From: Pseudomonadota bacterium
Lineage (GTDB): Bacteria; Myxococcota_A; Polyangia; Polyangiales; Polyangiaceae
Assembly: GCA_023428245.1 (NCBI GenBank)
Contig: JAEYYX010000042.1
Location: 1-48,899, forward strand
Direction of reading: 5' to 3'
DNA: 48,899 nucleotides
The notes beneath the pieces are model-generated. The model searched no databases and had not been told where the DNA came from. It saw nothing but the letters and a program-made list of their open reading frames with translations. Shown piece after piece: positions 8,588 through 16,838 of the stretch. A program made the position numbers and the translations under genes. The stretch's first letter is position 1; every line of letters starts with the position of its first letter.

Positions 8588-10006
8588 TCAGAACGTCGCA
8601 TCGAGCTGAGCGCGCACGCCGTGATCGGCGAGCGAGAAGTCGAAGTCGCCCGGCATGCGCCCGATGTAGTCGGCCTGGAGCTTGAATTTGTGACCGTTCA
8701 AGTAGTAGTTCATGCCGAATCCAACTTCCTGTCCTCGCCGCTCGATTTCCGTGACGAGCGCCGGATCGGTACCCTCGAAAGCGTAGAGCCGCGAGAGCCG
8801 CCCGACGAGTTCGACAGGTGGCTCGAATGCGAAGGAGGCCTGAAGGACCCAGCCCTGACCCGAGCGGGTAAACTCATTGAGCGCCGTGCCGTCCGACGTG
8901 GTCGAGACAATCGTGTCTTCGCTCGCTTCCTTCCAAAGGTACTCCGCTTGAAAGGCAAAGCCGCGCCACTTGAATACGAGGTCGGCTGCGGCGTGGAGAT
9001 AGTCCGTCGTGCCCCCTACGTAGGTCGCCCCGGTCGTGCTCCGCTGCCGATTCGTGTTGATGTTTGCCGCAAAGGCCCCGCCGAGCGCGAGCCCGGGCTT
9101 CGCCCGGCGATCGAGATCGCCTTCCTTGTCGTCGTCGATCTTGCCGAGCGGACGAACTTCCAAGCGCCCTACGACGAGTGCACCAGGCTCTTTTCCGCCA
9201 TTGAGGTTCGGCCCGCCGCCTCCGAATACCCCCGCTCGATACGCAAAGGGCGAATCATCCCGGAGAAAGTGATCCGAGAACGCGATCACACCTACATCAC
9301 GATCCAGCGTTAGCTCCGCGACCGGGCGCGGCCTCTCCGTCATCTGCAGCGCCCATTCGCGGACAGTCCTAAGCCGATCGAAGGGCACGAAGAACTGCCC
9401 CGCGCGAAAATTCAAATCGCGCGTCGGCTGGTACTCGATGTACGCATCGTAAACGGGCGAGGTGGCTCCCTCGCGATAGTCCCTGTCGGCCAGTGCTAGC
9501 TGAATCAGGTAGGTGAGCTCGGGAACCAAGACATTGCCCCCAAGCCAGACGCGAAGGGTACCGATGTTCACGACTTGTTCTTCAGTGCGGGCGTCGCCTG
9601 GAACCTCGACGGAGGTGTATTGGTAACGGAGCTGGATGCGGCTCCGGACATTGAGCGAGAAGCGGTCGCCGGACTTGAGCGTGAGGCCTTCTCCGGGTGC
9701 GGCCGAAAAAGTGACCGTGGCTCCGCTCTTTGCATCCTCGACCAAGGCCGGTGCCTTTGACTCCTCTTCATGAGGTGGCGAAGGGGGCGGTTCTTCCGGT
9801 GCCGACGCGGCGCCGGAGGCGGTCTCACTCCCGGCGTGCTCCGGAGATGATGCCTCCCTCAATGGCTCGTCGGACGCGTCCGGGGTGGCCTCGAGAGAAG
9901 CTTCGGTGACAGCGTCCGGCTCGGTGTCGAGCCTCTGGGCGGTGGGTTCTTGGGCGAGCGCGGGGGCACTGAGCGAGAGGGCCGCGGCCAGTAAACGGAG
10001 ACGCAT
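8588..10006 (-). CDS. O/P-type porin with acidic N-terminal extension
   Basis: The 472-residue protein has a cleavable signal (MRLRLLAAALSLSAPALA, cut before QE), then about 85 residues rich in Ala, Pro, Glu and Ser, then a beta-barrel of the phosphate-selective porin O/P family. Family-like features are the RSRIQLRYQY strand, FRAGQFFVPFDRLR, a GYxxxP-less but similar middle, and an aromatic last residue (Phe). Family members form trimeric outer-membrane channels for phosphate or polyphosphate, though selectivity varies. ATG at 10006 is chosen because it places the signal peptide at the N-terminus. It is the last gene of the TonB locus, 192 bases after the lipoprotein gene, so it may have its own promoter. 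Confidence 0.8.
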   Translation of the reverse strand: MRLRLLAAALSLSAPALAQEPTAQRLDTEPDAVTEASLEATPDASDEPLREASSPEHAGSETASGAASAPEEPPPSPPHEEESKAPALVEDAKSGATVTFSAAPGEGLTLKSGDRFSLNVRSRIQLRYQYTSVEVPGDARTEEQVVNIGTLRVWLGGNVLVPELTYLIQLALADRDYREGATSPVYDAYIEYQPTRDLNFRAGQFFVPFDRLRTVREWALQMTERPRPVAELTLDRDVGVIAFSDHFLRDDSPFAYRAGVFGGGGPNLNGGKEPGALVVGRLEVRPLGKIDDDKEGDLDRRAKPGLALGGAFAANINTNRQRSTTGATYVGGTTDYLHAAADLVFKWRGFAFQAEYLWKEASEDTIVSTTSDGTALNEFTRSGQGWVLQASFAFEPPVELVGRLSRLYAFEGTDPALVTEIERRGQEVGFGMNYYLNGHKFKLQADYIGRMPGDFDFSLADHGVRAQLDATF

Positions 10007-10198
10007 GGACGGGCGCTCAAGAGCAGGTTCCGTGCCATACAACGGCAAATCAGCGGCATTTCCCAGATTGTGGTCTGGAGGTTATTCCTCCTGGGCCCCC
10101 CAAAGTCCTCATCCGCCGTCACATATGCCTTTTTTTCCAGATTATTTGCTTGTTTCAGGAGAATCCGTCATCCGTGATGGTTCTGCACGAACAAAGCC

Positions 10199-11278
10199 TC
10201 ACTGCTCTACGCGAACATGGACGGAGCGCCACGAGGTGCCGCCGCGATCGTCGCGAGCGACGAGCCAGAGCGTAGTTTCGAGCTCCTCCTCCGGAGCGAT
10301 CCAGATGTTCGAGACGATCTCAGGGTATTCGGCGTTGTCCGTGGTAGCGAGTTCGAATGTACCCTTCGCCGCGAACCAGCCGATCTCGAGTGCCTCCTCT
10401 TTGAGGACAGCAGTTCGAGTGACAGGGTCTCCGTAGAGGTACGCCTCCGCACCCAGGCAGCCCACTGCGTCGCGCCCACAATCCTCGGGGCAAAGGGTGG
10501 AGTTCTCGTTGGCGGTGCAGAGCCCGTCTCCGCACACCGGGGTGGAGGGGCAGGCGGGGAAGTGAACCACGATCGTCAATTCATGGCCCGGCGCGACCTG
10601 TACGGTGCTTTCGACAGGTTCTTCTTCCCCGTCGACAATAGCGCGAATCTCCTCTGGTTCGGGATTCTCGTTCGGCCGGTAGCCTTGGTTGAAGCGGATG
10701 CTCTCCGCCTGAGGCAGGTCCCCCGGACCGCAGAGGGCTCGGATACGCCCGGCGACCGGCTCAGGATTCCCTACCACGACCGGCTGGTAGTAGCCGCCCG
10801 TCGAGTCCGGATCGACGGCACGACCGGGCACTGTCTCGCCCTGGGCAATCGGCGGCGAGAGAGGTCCGAACTGCCTGCATACGTCGGAGGCGAGAGGTGC
10901 ACTGACACTCGGTCCTTCACCGAGGCCCTTCAGAGCCGCAGAATCCGAGCCGAACTCCGTCACACATTCGGGCGCCACAAGACCGACCTCCGTCAAGGGC
11001 TTGCGCGCGACACAAAGCGCCCACTCGATCGAGTCGCCGCCTTCTTCCTCGCCGTCTTCGTTCACAAACAAGGCTCGAAGTGTCACCGAAGCGCCCGGTC
11101 GAGCCTCGGCAGGCTCGGCGCGCACCGCGAGGATGCGCGGCTCTTTGACCCGGCTCGTCTCATCGCTGAACTCAGGGACACACGCCCAGGCGCTCCCGAG
11201 AAACAAGAGCAGAGCAACGCGCTCTGCTCGGACGCGGCGGAAGGTTTCTGAACTGATGATGGAAGGTCCCATGGTCAA
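10199..11278 (-). CDS. Cys-containing lipoprotein downstream of TonB receptor
   Basis: The 359-residue protein has a signal ending at a lipid-type Cys (SAWAC, near residue 33). It then has an Ig-like segment (RILAVRAEPAEARPGASVTLRA), a middle region with scattered Cys, and a C-terminal cluster CGDGLCTANENSTLCPEDCG resembling Cys-rich modules of myxobacterial surface proteins. Function is unknown. Its ATG overlaps the TGA of the TonB-dependent receptor (ATGA), so the two are probably translated together, and it may be a surface partner of the receptor. Confidence 0.78.
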   Translation of the reverse strand: MTMGPSIISSETFRRVRAERVALLLFLGSAWACVPEFSDETSRVKEPRILAVRAEPAEARPGASVTLRALFVNEDGEEEGGDSIEWALCVARKPLTEVGLVAPECVTEFGSDSAALKGLGEGPSVSAPLASDVCRQFGPLSPPIAQGETVPGRAVDPDSTGGYYQPVVVGNPEPVAGRIRALCGPGDLPQAESIRFNQGYRPNENPEPEEIRAIVDGEEEPVESTVQVAPGHELTIVVHFPACPSTPVCGDGLCTANENSTLCPEDCGRDAVGCLGAEAYLYGDPVTRTAVLKEEALEIGWFAAKGTFELATTDNAEYPEIVSNIWIAPEEELETTLWLVARDDRGGTSWRSVHVRVEQ

Positions 11279-13911
11279 TACTCGAAGCGAGCCCCTAAGA
11301 CGGGCAGGATCGGCAGACCGCTCACGTAGCGCTGCTCGGAGTAGTCCGGAGAGTAAGCAATCTCTTCGGGGTTCTGTTGGTTGGTAGCGTTTTGTACGTC
11401 GAGGTAGATCTGGAGCTTCGAGGTCGGAAACTCGAAGCTCTTGGCTACCCGCGCGTCAAGCTGGAAGAACATCGGGATTCGCGTGGAGTTGTGAGCCCCG
11501 ACAATCGGCTCGTAGCGACCCGCCTGGGCGTCATAGAAGCTGCCCGTCACAGAGACCCGTGGATAACCCGTCGCCAGTCGAACCCGGAGACCGGCCTCAA
11601 ATCCCGAACCGAGGTCGAGCGCGCCGAGAGCGGTCAAGACATGCGTCTGATCGTAGTCGAAAAGCCGGAAATCAGTCTTGCCGGCGTCTCGTCTCTCGCT
11701 AACGAGGAAAGTGTACGCGACCCAGCCGAAGTACCGAGAGTCACCCTTCTCCTTGCGCAGGAGGACCTGAGCCCCCGTTGAGCGCCCTTCGCCCTCCTGG
11801 ACCAAGACCTCGGAAATGCGCGGGTTCACGCTCGGGTTGCGCGAGCCGATATCCCAGGAACGGGTCACAAACCCTGTCACCTCAGCAGCGAAAGCCTCGA
11901 TGAACGCGTACCGCGCTCCCAACACGGCGTGGACGGAACGCCCGACGTTCAGCTGGGGGTTGCCGAAGACGGCAGACAAATCGGCCGGATTCGCTGGCTG
12001 GCGATAGTAGCCACCCGCCGCCTGGAACGAGAGTTTCTCGGTCGGCGCGTAACGTACCATGAGCCGGGGTTCGGCGCCGATGTCCTCGATGGCAGCCTTC
12101 TGATCGGGGCTTCCTTCTCGAGACGGGCGCGCTCGACCCGCGATGTTGACGTAGGGCTCGACGCGAGCGCCCGGGACGATGTGCAACTTGTTTTCGAGGA
12201 GCGCAAAGTCGAGTTCAACGTAAGGAGCTGCGCTCACCGAAATCGAGGTAAAGTCATCGAATGCCGTCTGGCTCGGAGGGATGCGTCCGAAGATGTATGG
12301 ATCGCCTTCGCGAGGAGGCGTCGTAAGCGAGCCCTTGCGCGCGACACTCGACTGCAGAAACTCGATATCGAGACCAACGCGAGCCACAATGTTCTCGGCA
12401 GCGCGCCCTTGATAGTCCGTCCGGAGACCGAAGAGATGAGTCCCGAGCGCCTGCGACTCTTCAACACCGCCGAAGTTCGAGCGTCGATCAACCCAGTCAT
12501 GACCATACCAAGGAACGACCAAGAGGCGCCCTCCACTCTCGTCCTCGCGCCGATAGGTCGTATCGAAGCGCATGAACTTCAGGGAGCTATACTCTTGAGC
12601 GCGGAACTCGGGGTTATCGCTCGGCGTTGTGCGCGTCTTTTCATCGATCGAGAAGAGCCCGCCGAACTCGATGCTTTCACGCTCCGAGATCTTGTGGCGG
12701 TAGCGAGCTGAACCGTCTCCGAAGCTCGGCAACGTGAAGAAGTTCTGGAACGACTGATCTCCAAGCAGCGAGCCGAGCTCTGCGACGTAGCTCTTTCGGC
12801 CCGAGAGCGAGATCGAACCCTTCTCGCCGACCCGAGTCGAAAGCGAGGCGGACGCATCAATGATGTCCGCTTGGACGCTGCCGTGGGTGCCGTCGAGCTT
12901 TGGAGCCTTCCTGTCGACGAGGATTAGACCGCCGAGACCTCGTCCGTAAGGCGCGCCGTAACCGCCCGCGACGAGATCGACACTCGCTACCTCATCACCA
13001 TGAATGACAGAGCGGAAACCGCCGTAGTGGTAAAGAACCGGGACGCGCACCCCGCCAACGTACGTGCGAGTGTCACTTGGCGCCGCGCCCCAGACGATGA
13101 TGTTTCCGGAGCCTGCCGCCGCGCGCCCAACACCGGGCATGCTCTCGACGACTTTCAGCACGTCACCCTGCGTGCCTGGGACCTGGCGGGCTTCCTCCGC
13201 TTTCACGGCGACTTGCACTGCCTGCCGCTCGAGCTCGGGAGGAGCAATGATCGAGATCTCGTAGTCGTCCTCCGGATCTCCCGCCTCTTCCGGCGGCGGC
13301 TTCGAAATATCGTAGCTCGCTTCGATAGCCTGGCCTGCGACAATCTCCTCCGTCACTCCGAGCGCAATCAGCCCCGGAGGCTCAACCGTCACATCGTAGG
13401 ATCCCGGTGGAACGTCAACGAACTCGAAGCGCCCCGCCGCGTCGGTAACCACAGTACCAATCCCCGGCACCGTCACCCGGGCTCCGCTGATCGGCGTTCC
13501 CGCTTCTTTGTCGCGCACGACACCGCGAAACTCTCCTGTCGTAGGCGGCGGGGGCTCCGGCGGCGCAAACTGGTAGCGGTAGTTGATCTTGACCGCAGTC
13601 GGCACCCCATCGATCAGTGCCGGACGAAACTCGAACTGGCGCGCAGCCGCAAGCGCTGCCTCGTCAAAAGCGGCTCCACCCGACTCTTGGACGATCGCCT
13701 CCGAGACCTTGCCCTCGGTGCTGATCGCAATCGTCAGGACGACCGTGCTGCTCTTACCTTCTTCCTTCTCCGACTCAGGATAAGGAGCCTCGACAAACGC
13801 GAGGAGCTCAGGGGGCTGGATGTCGCGGGGCTTCGCAGCCGGGTTCTGTGCACGGGCGGGAAGCGCGAGAACCAAGAGAGCTAAGACGAATAAGGAACGG
13901 AGCCATTGCAT
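11275..13911 (-). CDS. TonB-dependent receptor with N-terminal TonB-C domain
   Basis: The 878-residue protein has a signal peptide (cut after PARA). It then has a TonB C-terminal-like domain at about 33-116 (YPESEKEEGKSSTVVLT, FDEAALAAARQFEFRPA), a carboxypeptidase-regulatory-like beta-sandwich at about 124-202 (SGARVTVPG, FEFVDVPPGSYDVTV), a plug at about 240-333 (VVESMPGVGR, GAPYGRGLGG), and a barrel ending in FEY. Receptors of this type import substrates across the outer membrane using proton-motive force passed by TonB. Carrying a TonB-C domain on the receptor itself is unusual outside myxobacteria-like genomes. It lies directly after tonB and before a lipoprotein in the same operon. The substrate is not evident. 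Confidence 0.88.
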   Translation of the reverse strand: MQWLRSLFVLALLVLALPARAQNPAAKPRDIQPPELLAFVEAPYPESEKEEGKSSTVVLTIAISTEGKVSEAIVQESGGAAFDEAALAAARQFEFRPALIDGVPTAVKINYRYQFAPPEPPPPTTGEFRGVVRDKEAGTPISGARVTVPGIGTVVTDAAGRFEFVDVPPGSYDVTVEPPGLIALGVTEEIVAGQAIEASYDISKPPPEEAGDPEDDYEISIIAPPELERQAVQVAVKAEEARQVPGTQGDVLKVVESMPGVGRAAAGSGNIIVWGAAPSDTRTYVGGVRVPVLYHYGGFRSVIHGDEVASVDLVAGGYGAPYGRGLGGLILVDRKAPKLDGTHGSVQADIIDASASLSTRVGEKGSISLSGRKSYVAELGSLLGDQSFQNFFTLPSFGDGSARYRHKISERESIEFGGLFSIDEKTRTTPSDNPEFRAQEYSSLKFMRFDTTYRREDESGGRLLVVPWYGHDWVDRRSNFGGVEESQALGTHLFGLRTDYQGRAAENIVARVGLDIEFLQSSVARKGSLTTPPREGDPYIFGRIPPSQTAFDDFTSISVSAAPYVELDFALLENKLHIVPGARVEPYVNIAGRARPSREGSPDQKAAIEDIGAEPRLMVRYAPTEKLSFQAAGGYYRQPANPADLSAVFGNPQLNVGRSVHAVLGARYAFIEAFAAEVTGFVTRSWDIGSRNPSVNPRISEVLVQEGEGRSTGAQVLLRKEKGDSRYFGWVAYTFLVSERRDAGKTDFRLFDYDQTHVLTALGALDLGSGFEAGLRVRLATGYPRVSVTGSFYDAQAGRYEPIVGAHNSTRIPMFFQLDARVAKSFEFPTSKLQIYLDVQNATNQQNPEEIAYSPDYSEQRYVSGLPILPVLGARFEY

Positions 13912-13938
13912 GGTATTGGTTTCGCGGACTCGGAAACA

Positions 13939-14625
13939 TCAGCCCGCAGAGAAGCGCATCGCGATCGTAAACGTGGATTGGACCGGCTTGCCGCAGCGCA
14001 CGGCTGCCTCAAACTGCGCGGAACGAGCGGCCTCGAGCGCAGCTTCGTCGAGGCCATACCCGAGCGGAGCAAGGACAGAGGCGTTGACGATACGTCCTTG
14101 CGCGTCGACCGTGATGCTGACGCGGACCTTGCCTTCAATGTTGTTCTGACGAGCGAGGCTCGTGTAAGCCGGTTTCGGCAAGTGAATCAGTTTAGGTTTG
14201 GCAGGCCCTTCCTGGCAGGGATCGGGAGCCTGCTTCGGGGGAGTAGTGAGAACACGCTTCGTCACCTCGCTCGTGGGACGAGTACTCGTCGGTGCGGAAG
14301 CGCGCACCGCGAACCCGGAGGACCCGCCCGACACCCCACCGAGCTCGAAGCCAAGATCCGGGAGGGCGTCGATCGGAGCTTGATGGACCGGTGCCGGGTT
14401 CGGGTCGGCCGCAGGAGCCGCGACTTTGGCCCGCTTTGGAGCTCGCGGTACCTCCGGCTCCTGAACGACGGGAGGCGGAGGTGGGGGTGGTTCGTCCGGT
14501 TTGGCTTCGCTCTCCACGACGGAGATCGCCGTCGCTTCCGCGATGCGACGTGCCTCGATCGAACCGAGCCCGACGAGCAGCCCTCCGTGGACGGCGGCGC
14601 TACCGATGATCAATGCCCACTTCAA
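13939..14625 (-). CDS. tonB: TonB-family energy transducer
   Basis: The 228-residue protein has one N-terminal membrane anchor (MKWALIIGSAAVHGGLLVGL), a Pro-rich linker (PDEPPPPPPP), and a C-terminal TonB domain (PKPAYTSLARQNNIEGKVRVSITVDAQGRI, given here only by its key part YTSLARQNNIEGKV). TonB spans the periplasm and couples ExbB/ExbD to outer-membrane receptors. A TTG start at 14625 is preferred: GAGG overlaps the exbD stop codon and sits five bases ahead, giving MKWALII. The longer frame from 14661 would overlap exbD by 32 bases. It is followed after 27 bases by the receptor gene. Confidence 0.85.
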   Translation of the reverse strand: MKWALIIGSAAVHGGLLVGLGSIEARRIAEATAISVVESEAKPDEPPPPPPPVVQEPEVPRAPKRAKVAAPAADPNPAPVHQAPIDALPDLGFELGGVSGGSSGFAVRASAPTSTRPTSEVTKRVLTTPPKQAPDPCQEGPAKPKLIHLPKPAYTSLARQNNIEGKVRVSITVDAQGRIVNASVLAPLGYGLDEAALEAARSAQFEAAVRCGKPVQSTFTIAMRFSAG

Positions 14626-14629
14626 GGCG

Positions 14630-15046
14630 TCACCTCTTTGAGCGATCAACGTTGATCGCAAACTTGGTGATCTTGGCGATTTTCGCCGTGTCGAGAACCT
14701 CGACGACGCGACCGTGCATTGCGCCTGCGTCCGCCGTAATCACAAGGTTGACGTCCTCGTTCTCACGGATTGCCTTGAGCTTCGGGCCGAGCGCCTCGAG
14801 CGTCGTAGCCTCCTCGTTGAAGAGAAGCGAGCCATTCTGCTCGATGGTCACGACATAGGTACGCGAGACGGTTTCGTCCGAGCTCGCCGTCTTCGGCAGT
14901 TCGACCTTCAGCGCCTGGGAGACGATATAGGTCGACGAGACCATCATGATGATGAGCAAGACGAGCGTAATGTCGACGAAGGGAGTGACGTTGATCCCGA
15001 CGATTCCGCCGCGCTTGCCGCGCGCCCCGCCAAGCGTACCAGCCAT
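14630..15046 (-). CDS. exbD: ExbD/TolR biopolymer transport protein
   Basis: The 138-residue protein has the hallmark of ExbD/TolR: a short cytoplasmic N-terminus, then one membrane helix NVTPFVDITLVLLIIMMV with the proton-carrying Asp (in FVDI), then a periplasmic domain with VVTIEQNGSLLFNEE. It works with ExbB as a proton channel that powers TonB. Its start is one base after the exbB stop and its stop overlaps the tonB ribosome site, so the three genes are tightly coupled. Confidence 0.92.
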   Translation of the reverse strand: MAGTLGGARGKRGGIVGINVTPFVDITLVLLIIMMVSSTYIVSQALKVELPKTASSDETVSRTYVVTIEQNGSLLFNEEATTLEALGPKLKAIRENEDVNLVITADAGAMHGRVVEVLDTAKIAKITKFAINVDRSKR

Positions 15047-15047
15047 G

Positions 15048-15812
15048 TCAGCCTACCTCTCCGAGCGCCGTCGCCTCGGCAACGGATGAGAGCCCGGTCT
15101 CGCGCTCGCGGCTCGTCTCTTTGCTGACGGGACCCTCGAGCTGCGCAGACTCATTCTGGAGCCCGCTGCCAGCGAGGATGACCTCGGGATCACCCTTGGC
15201 GTAAGCCGAGACCAGGCGGACCAGAGAGGTAGCGTCGCCCTCGATGTCGCCGATCTTCTTCTGGATCAAGTTGTAAGCGACGACCGCAGGCAGCGCCACG
15301 AACAGACCGACACCAGTGGCGACGAGCGCTTCAGCGATACCCGCCATCACGCCACCCATCTGATTCGGGTTCCCGCCAGCGTCACCAAGAGCGTGAAATG
15401 CGATGATAACGCCGAGCACAGTACCGAACAGACCGACGAAGGGCGCGTTGTTACCCAGGGTGCCGAGCAGATTGCTACCTCGCTCGAGCTCGACGCGAAT
15501 CCGGCTCACCTCGGACTCGACAGCGTCGAGCAGCGCTTCCGGACCTCGGCCGATCCAGCGCACAGCGACCAGCACCACCCGCGCTTCGACTGAGCGATCG
15601 TTCTCGAGCACCTTCTCGAGCTCGGCGACGCGGCGCTCTGGCAAGAGGCGCGCAATGTGCCCTCGAATGCTCTCGGAGTCGCCGCGACGACGCGCGAAGA
15701 AGACGAGACGCTCAATCATAGTCGCGATGGACACGACGGAGAGGAAAAGGAGCAAATAGAGGACCCACTCGCTGCCGAGCAGGGCCAATTTCATGAGGCG
15801 TTCGATGATCAT
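15048..15812 (-). CDS. exbB: ExbB/TolQ/MotA proton channel protein
   Basis: The 254-residue protein has three membrane helices: one near residues 12-32, then after a large cytoplasmic loop GLFGTVLGVIIAFHAL and GVGLFVALPAVVAYN. The LGNNAPFVGLFGTVLG stretch is the MotA/TolQ/ExbB signature. It forms the stator ring around ExbD. The C-terminus is about 40 residues longer than usual and hydrophilic. It lies 36 bases after the YfaP-like lipoprotein gene and directly before exbD. Confidence 0.92.
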   Translation of the reverse strand: MIIERLMKLALLGSEWVLYLLLFLSVVSIATMIERLVFFARRRGDSESIRGHIARLLPERRVAELEKVLENDRSVEARVVLVAVRWIGRGPEALLDAVESEVSRIRVELERGSNLLGTLGNNAPFVGLFGTVLGVIIAFHALGDAGGNPNQMGGVMAGIAEALVATGVGLFVALPAVVAYNLIQKKIGDIEGDATSLVRLVSAYAKGDPEVILAGSGLQNESAQLEGPVSKETSRERETGLSSVAEATALGEVG

Positions 15813-15848
15813 GGTAGGTCTCCCGTAATGCCACGCCGGGGCGGCGTG

Positions 15849-16838
15849 TTATTGGATCTTGACTTGCGCGACGAAGGTCCCGAGCTCGCTCCCGCGCTGA
15901 AACTGTTCGGAGGTGAGGACGCCGCCGCCGAGTTCACGCGTGCGGACTCCGTAGGTGTCGCCGCTCTGCGTGCGAGAGGCGTACGAGGCGCTGTAACTCA
16001 CCGAGGTCGAGCCGCAATTGCGATAAAGGCTCGCGTGGATCGAGTATGTTCCTGGAGGAGGAAGCTCATCGAAAACAACGTCCTCCCGCTGGCGGCTATC
16101 CTGACGGCAATCGTTGTTCGAGTCGGCAACAAGACGCGCGATGGGCGGCGCAGTCGAATCGTCCGGATTCAGAACACCGGGACGGCCAGCCGTCACGACT
16201 TCTCCGGTCGGGAACACGACAGTGATGTCGAGGTCTGCCGCCGAATCCCACTCGAGCGAGAGCACGAGGGCTGGAGGCGCGATCTGTGGAAAGCACGCGT
16301 TGCCGTTGTCAGGTCGGAGCGATTGCACACAAATCGTCGATTCGGAGACGGGTCCCGCGCGACCGTCCCTATCGAACCCAACGAGCTGAAGCGTGTGCCG
16401 ACCGGGCGGCAGCGTGTCTTGTAGGTTCGCGTTGAAGCTATAGGCGAGCGAGTTCGGGCTCTGAGCGTCTCGGGCCCCGCTCGGCACGAGCCAATAGCCG
16501 AATCCGTGACCATCGATCCGCACGCCAATCGCCTTCGCGTCGTCGGACACAAGACCGCTAAAGTTAGCCCCGCGCAGGCGCTCTCGAAGCACCGTGCTTA
16601 TCACCGGGCTCGTGACGCGCGGAGAGGACTCCTTTGATTCCGGCCACTCACCCTCGAAGAATTGACCGCGCTCGACACTCAAGGGCTCGTCGGCGCCGAT
16701 CGTGCTTGGCACGCCGCATGCCACCAAGAGCCCAAACGCCGATGCTACCATTGCGCCCATAGACGCCCTACGAATCGGGCCGAGCGCCTCGTTTCGACCC
16801 GTCCGATTCTCGAGAATTTCCGTCGGCAGCGAGCTCAT
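15849..16838 (-). CDS. lipoprotein with YfaP/DUF2135-like domain
   Basis: The 329-residue protein has a lipobox at LLVAC (Cys41). Its C-terminal half contains LEWDSAADLDITVVFPTGE followed later by PPPGTYSIHASLYRNCG, which matches the pattern of YfaP/DUF2135 beta-sandwich domains (Trp..DLDl.v..P.G and P.GtY). The role of that domain is poorly known; some are surface or periplasmic binding modules. The ATG overlaps the TGA of the upstream porin (ATGA), which supports the start at 16838 despite a long n-region. It is part of the TonB operon and so probably an envelope accessory of that uptake system. Confidence 0.75.
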   Translation of the reverse strand: MSSLPTEILENRTGRNEALGPIRRASMGAMVASAFGLLVACGVPSTIGADEPLSVERGQFFEGEWPESKESSPRVTSPVISTVLRERLRGANFSGLVSDDAKAIGVRIDGHGFGYWLVPSGARDAQSPNSLAYSFNANLQDTLPPGRHTLQLVGFDRDGRAGPVSESTICVQSLRPDNGNACFPQIAPPALVLSLEWDSAADLDITVVFPTGEVVTAGRPGVLNPDDSTAPPIARLVADSNNDCRQDSRQREDVVFDELPPPGTYSIHASLYRNCGSTSVSYSASYASRTQSGDTYGVRTRELGGGVLTSEQFQRGSELGTFVAQVKIQ

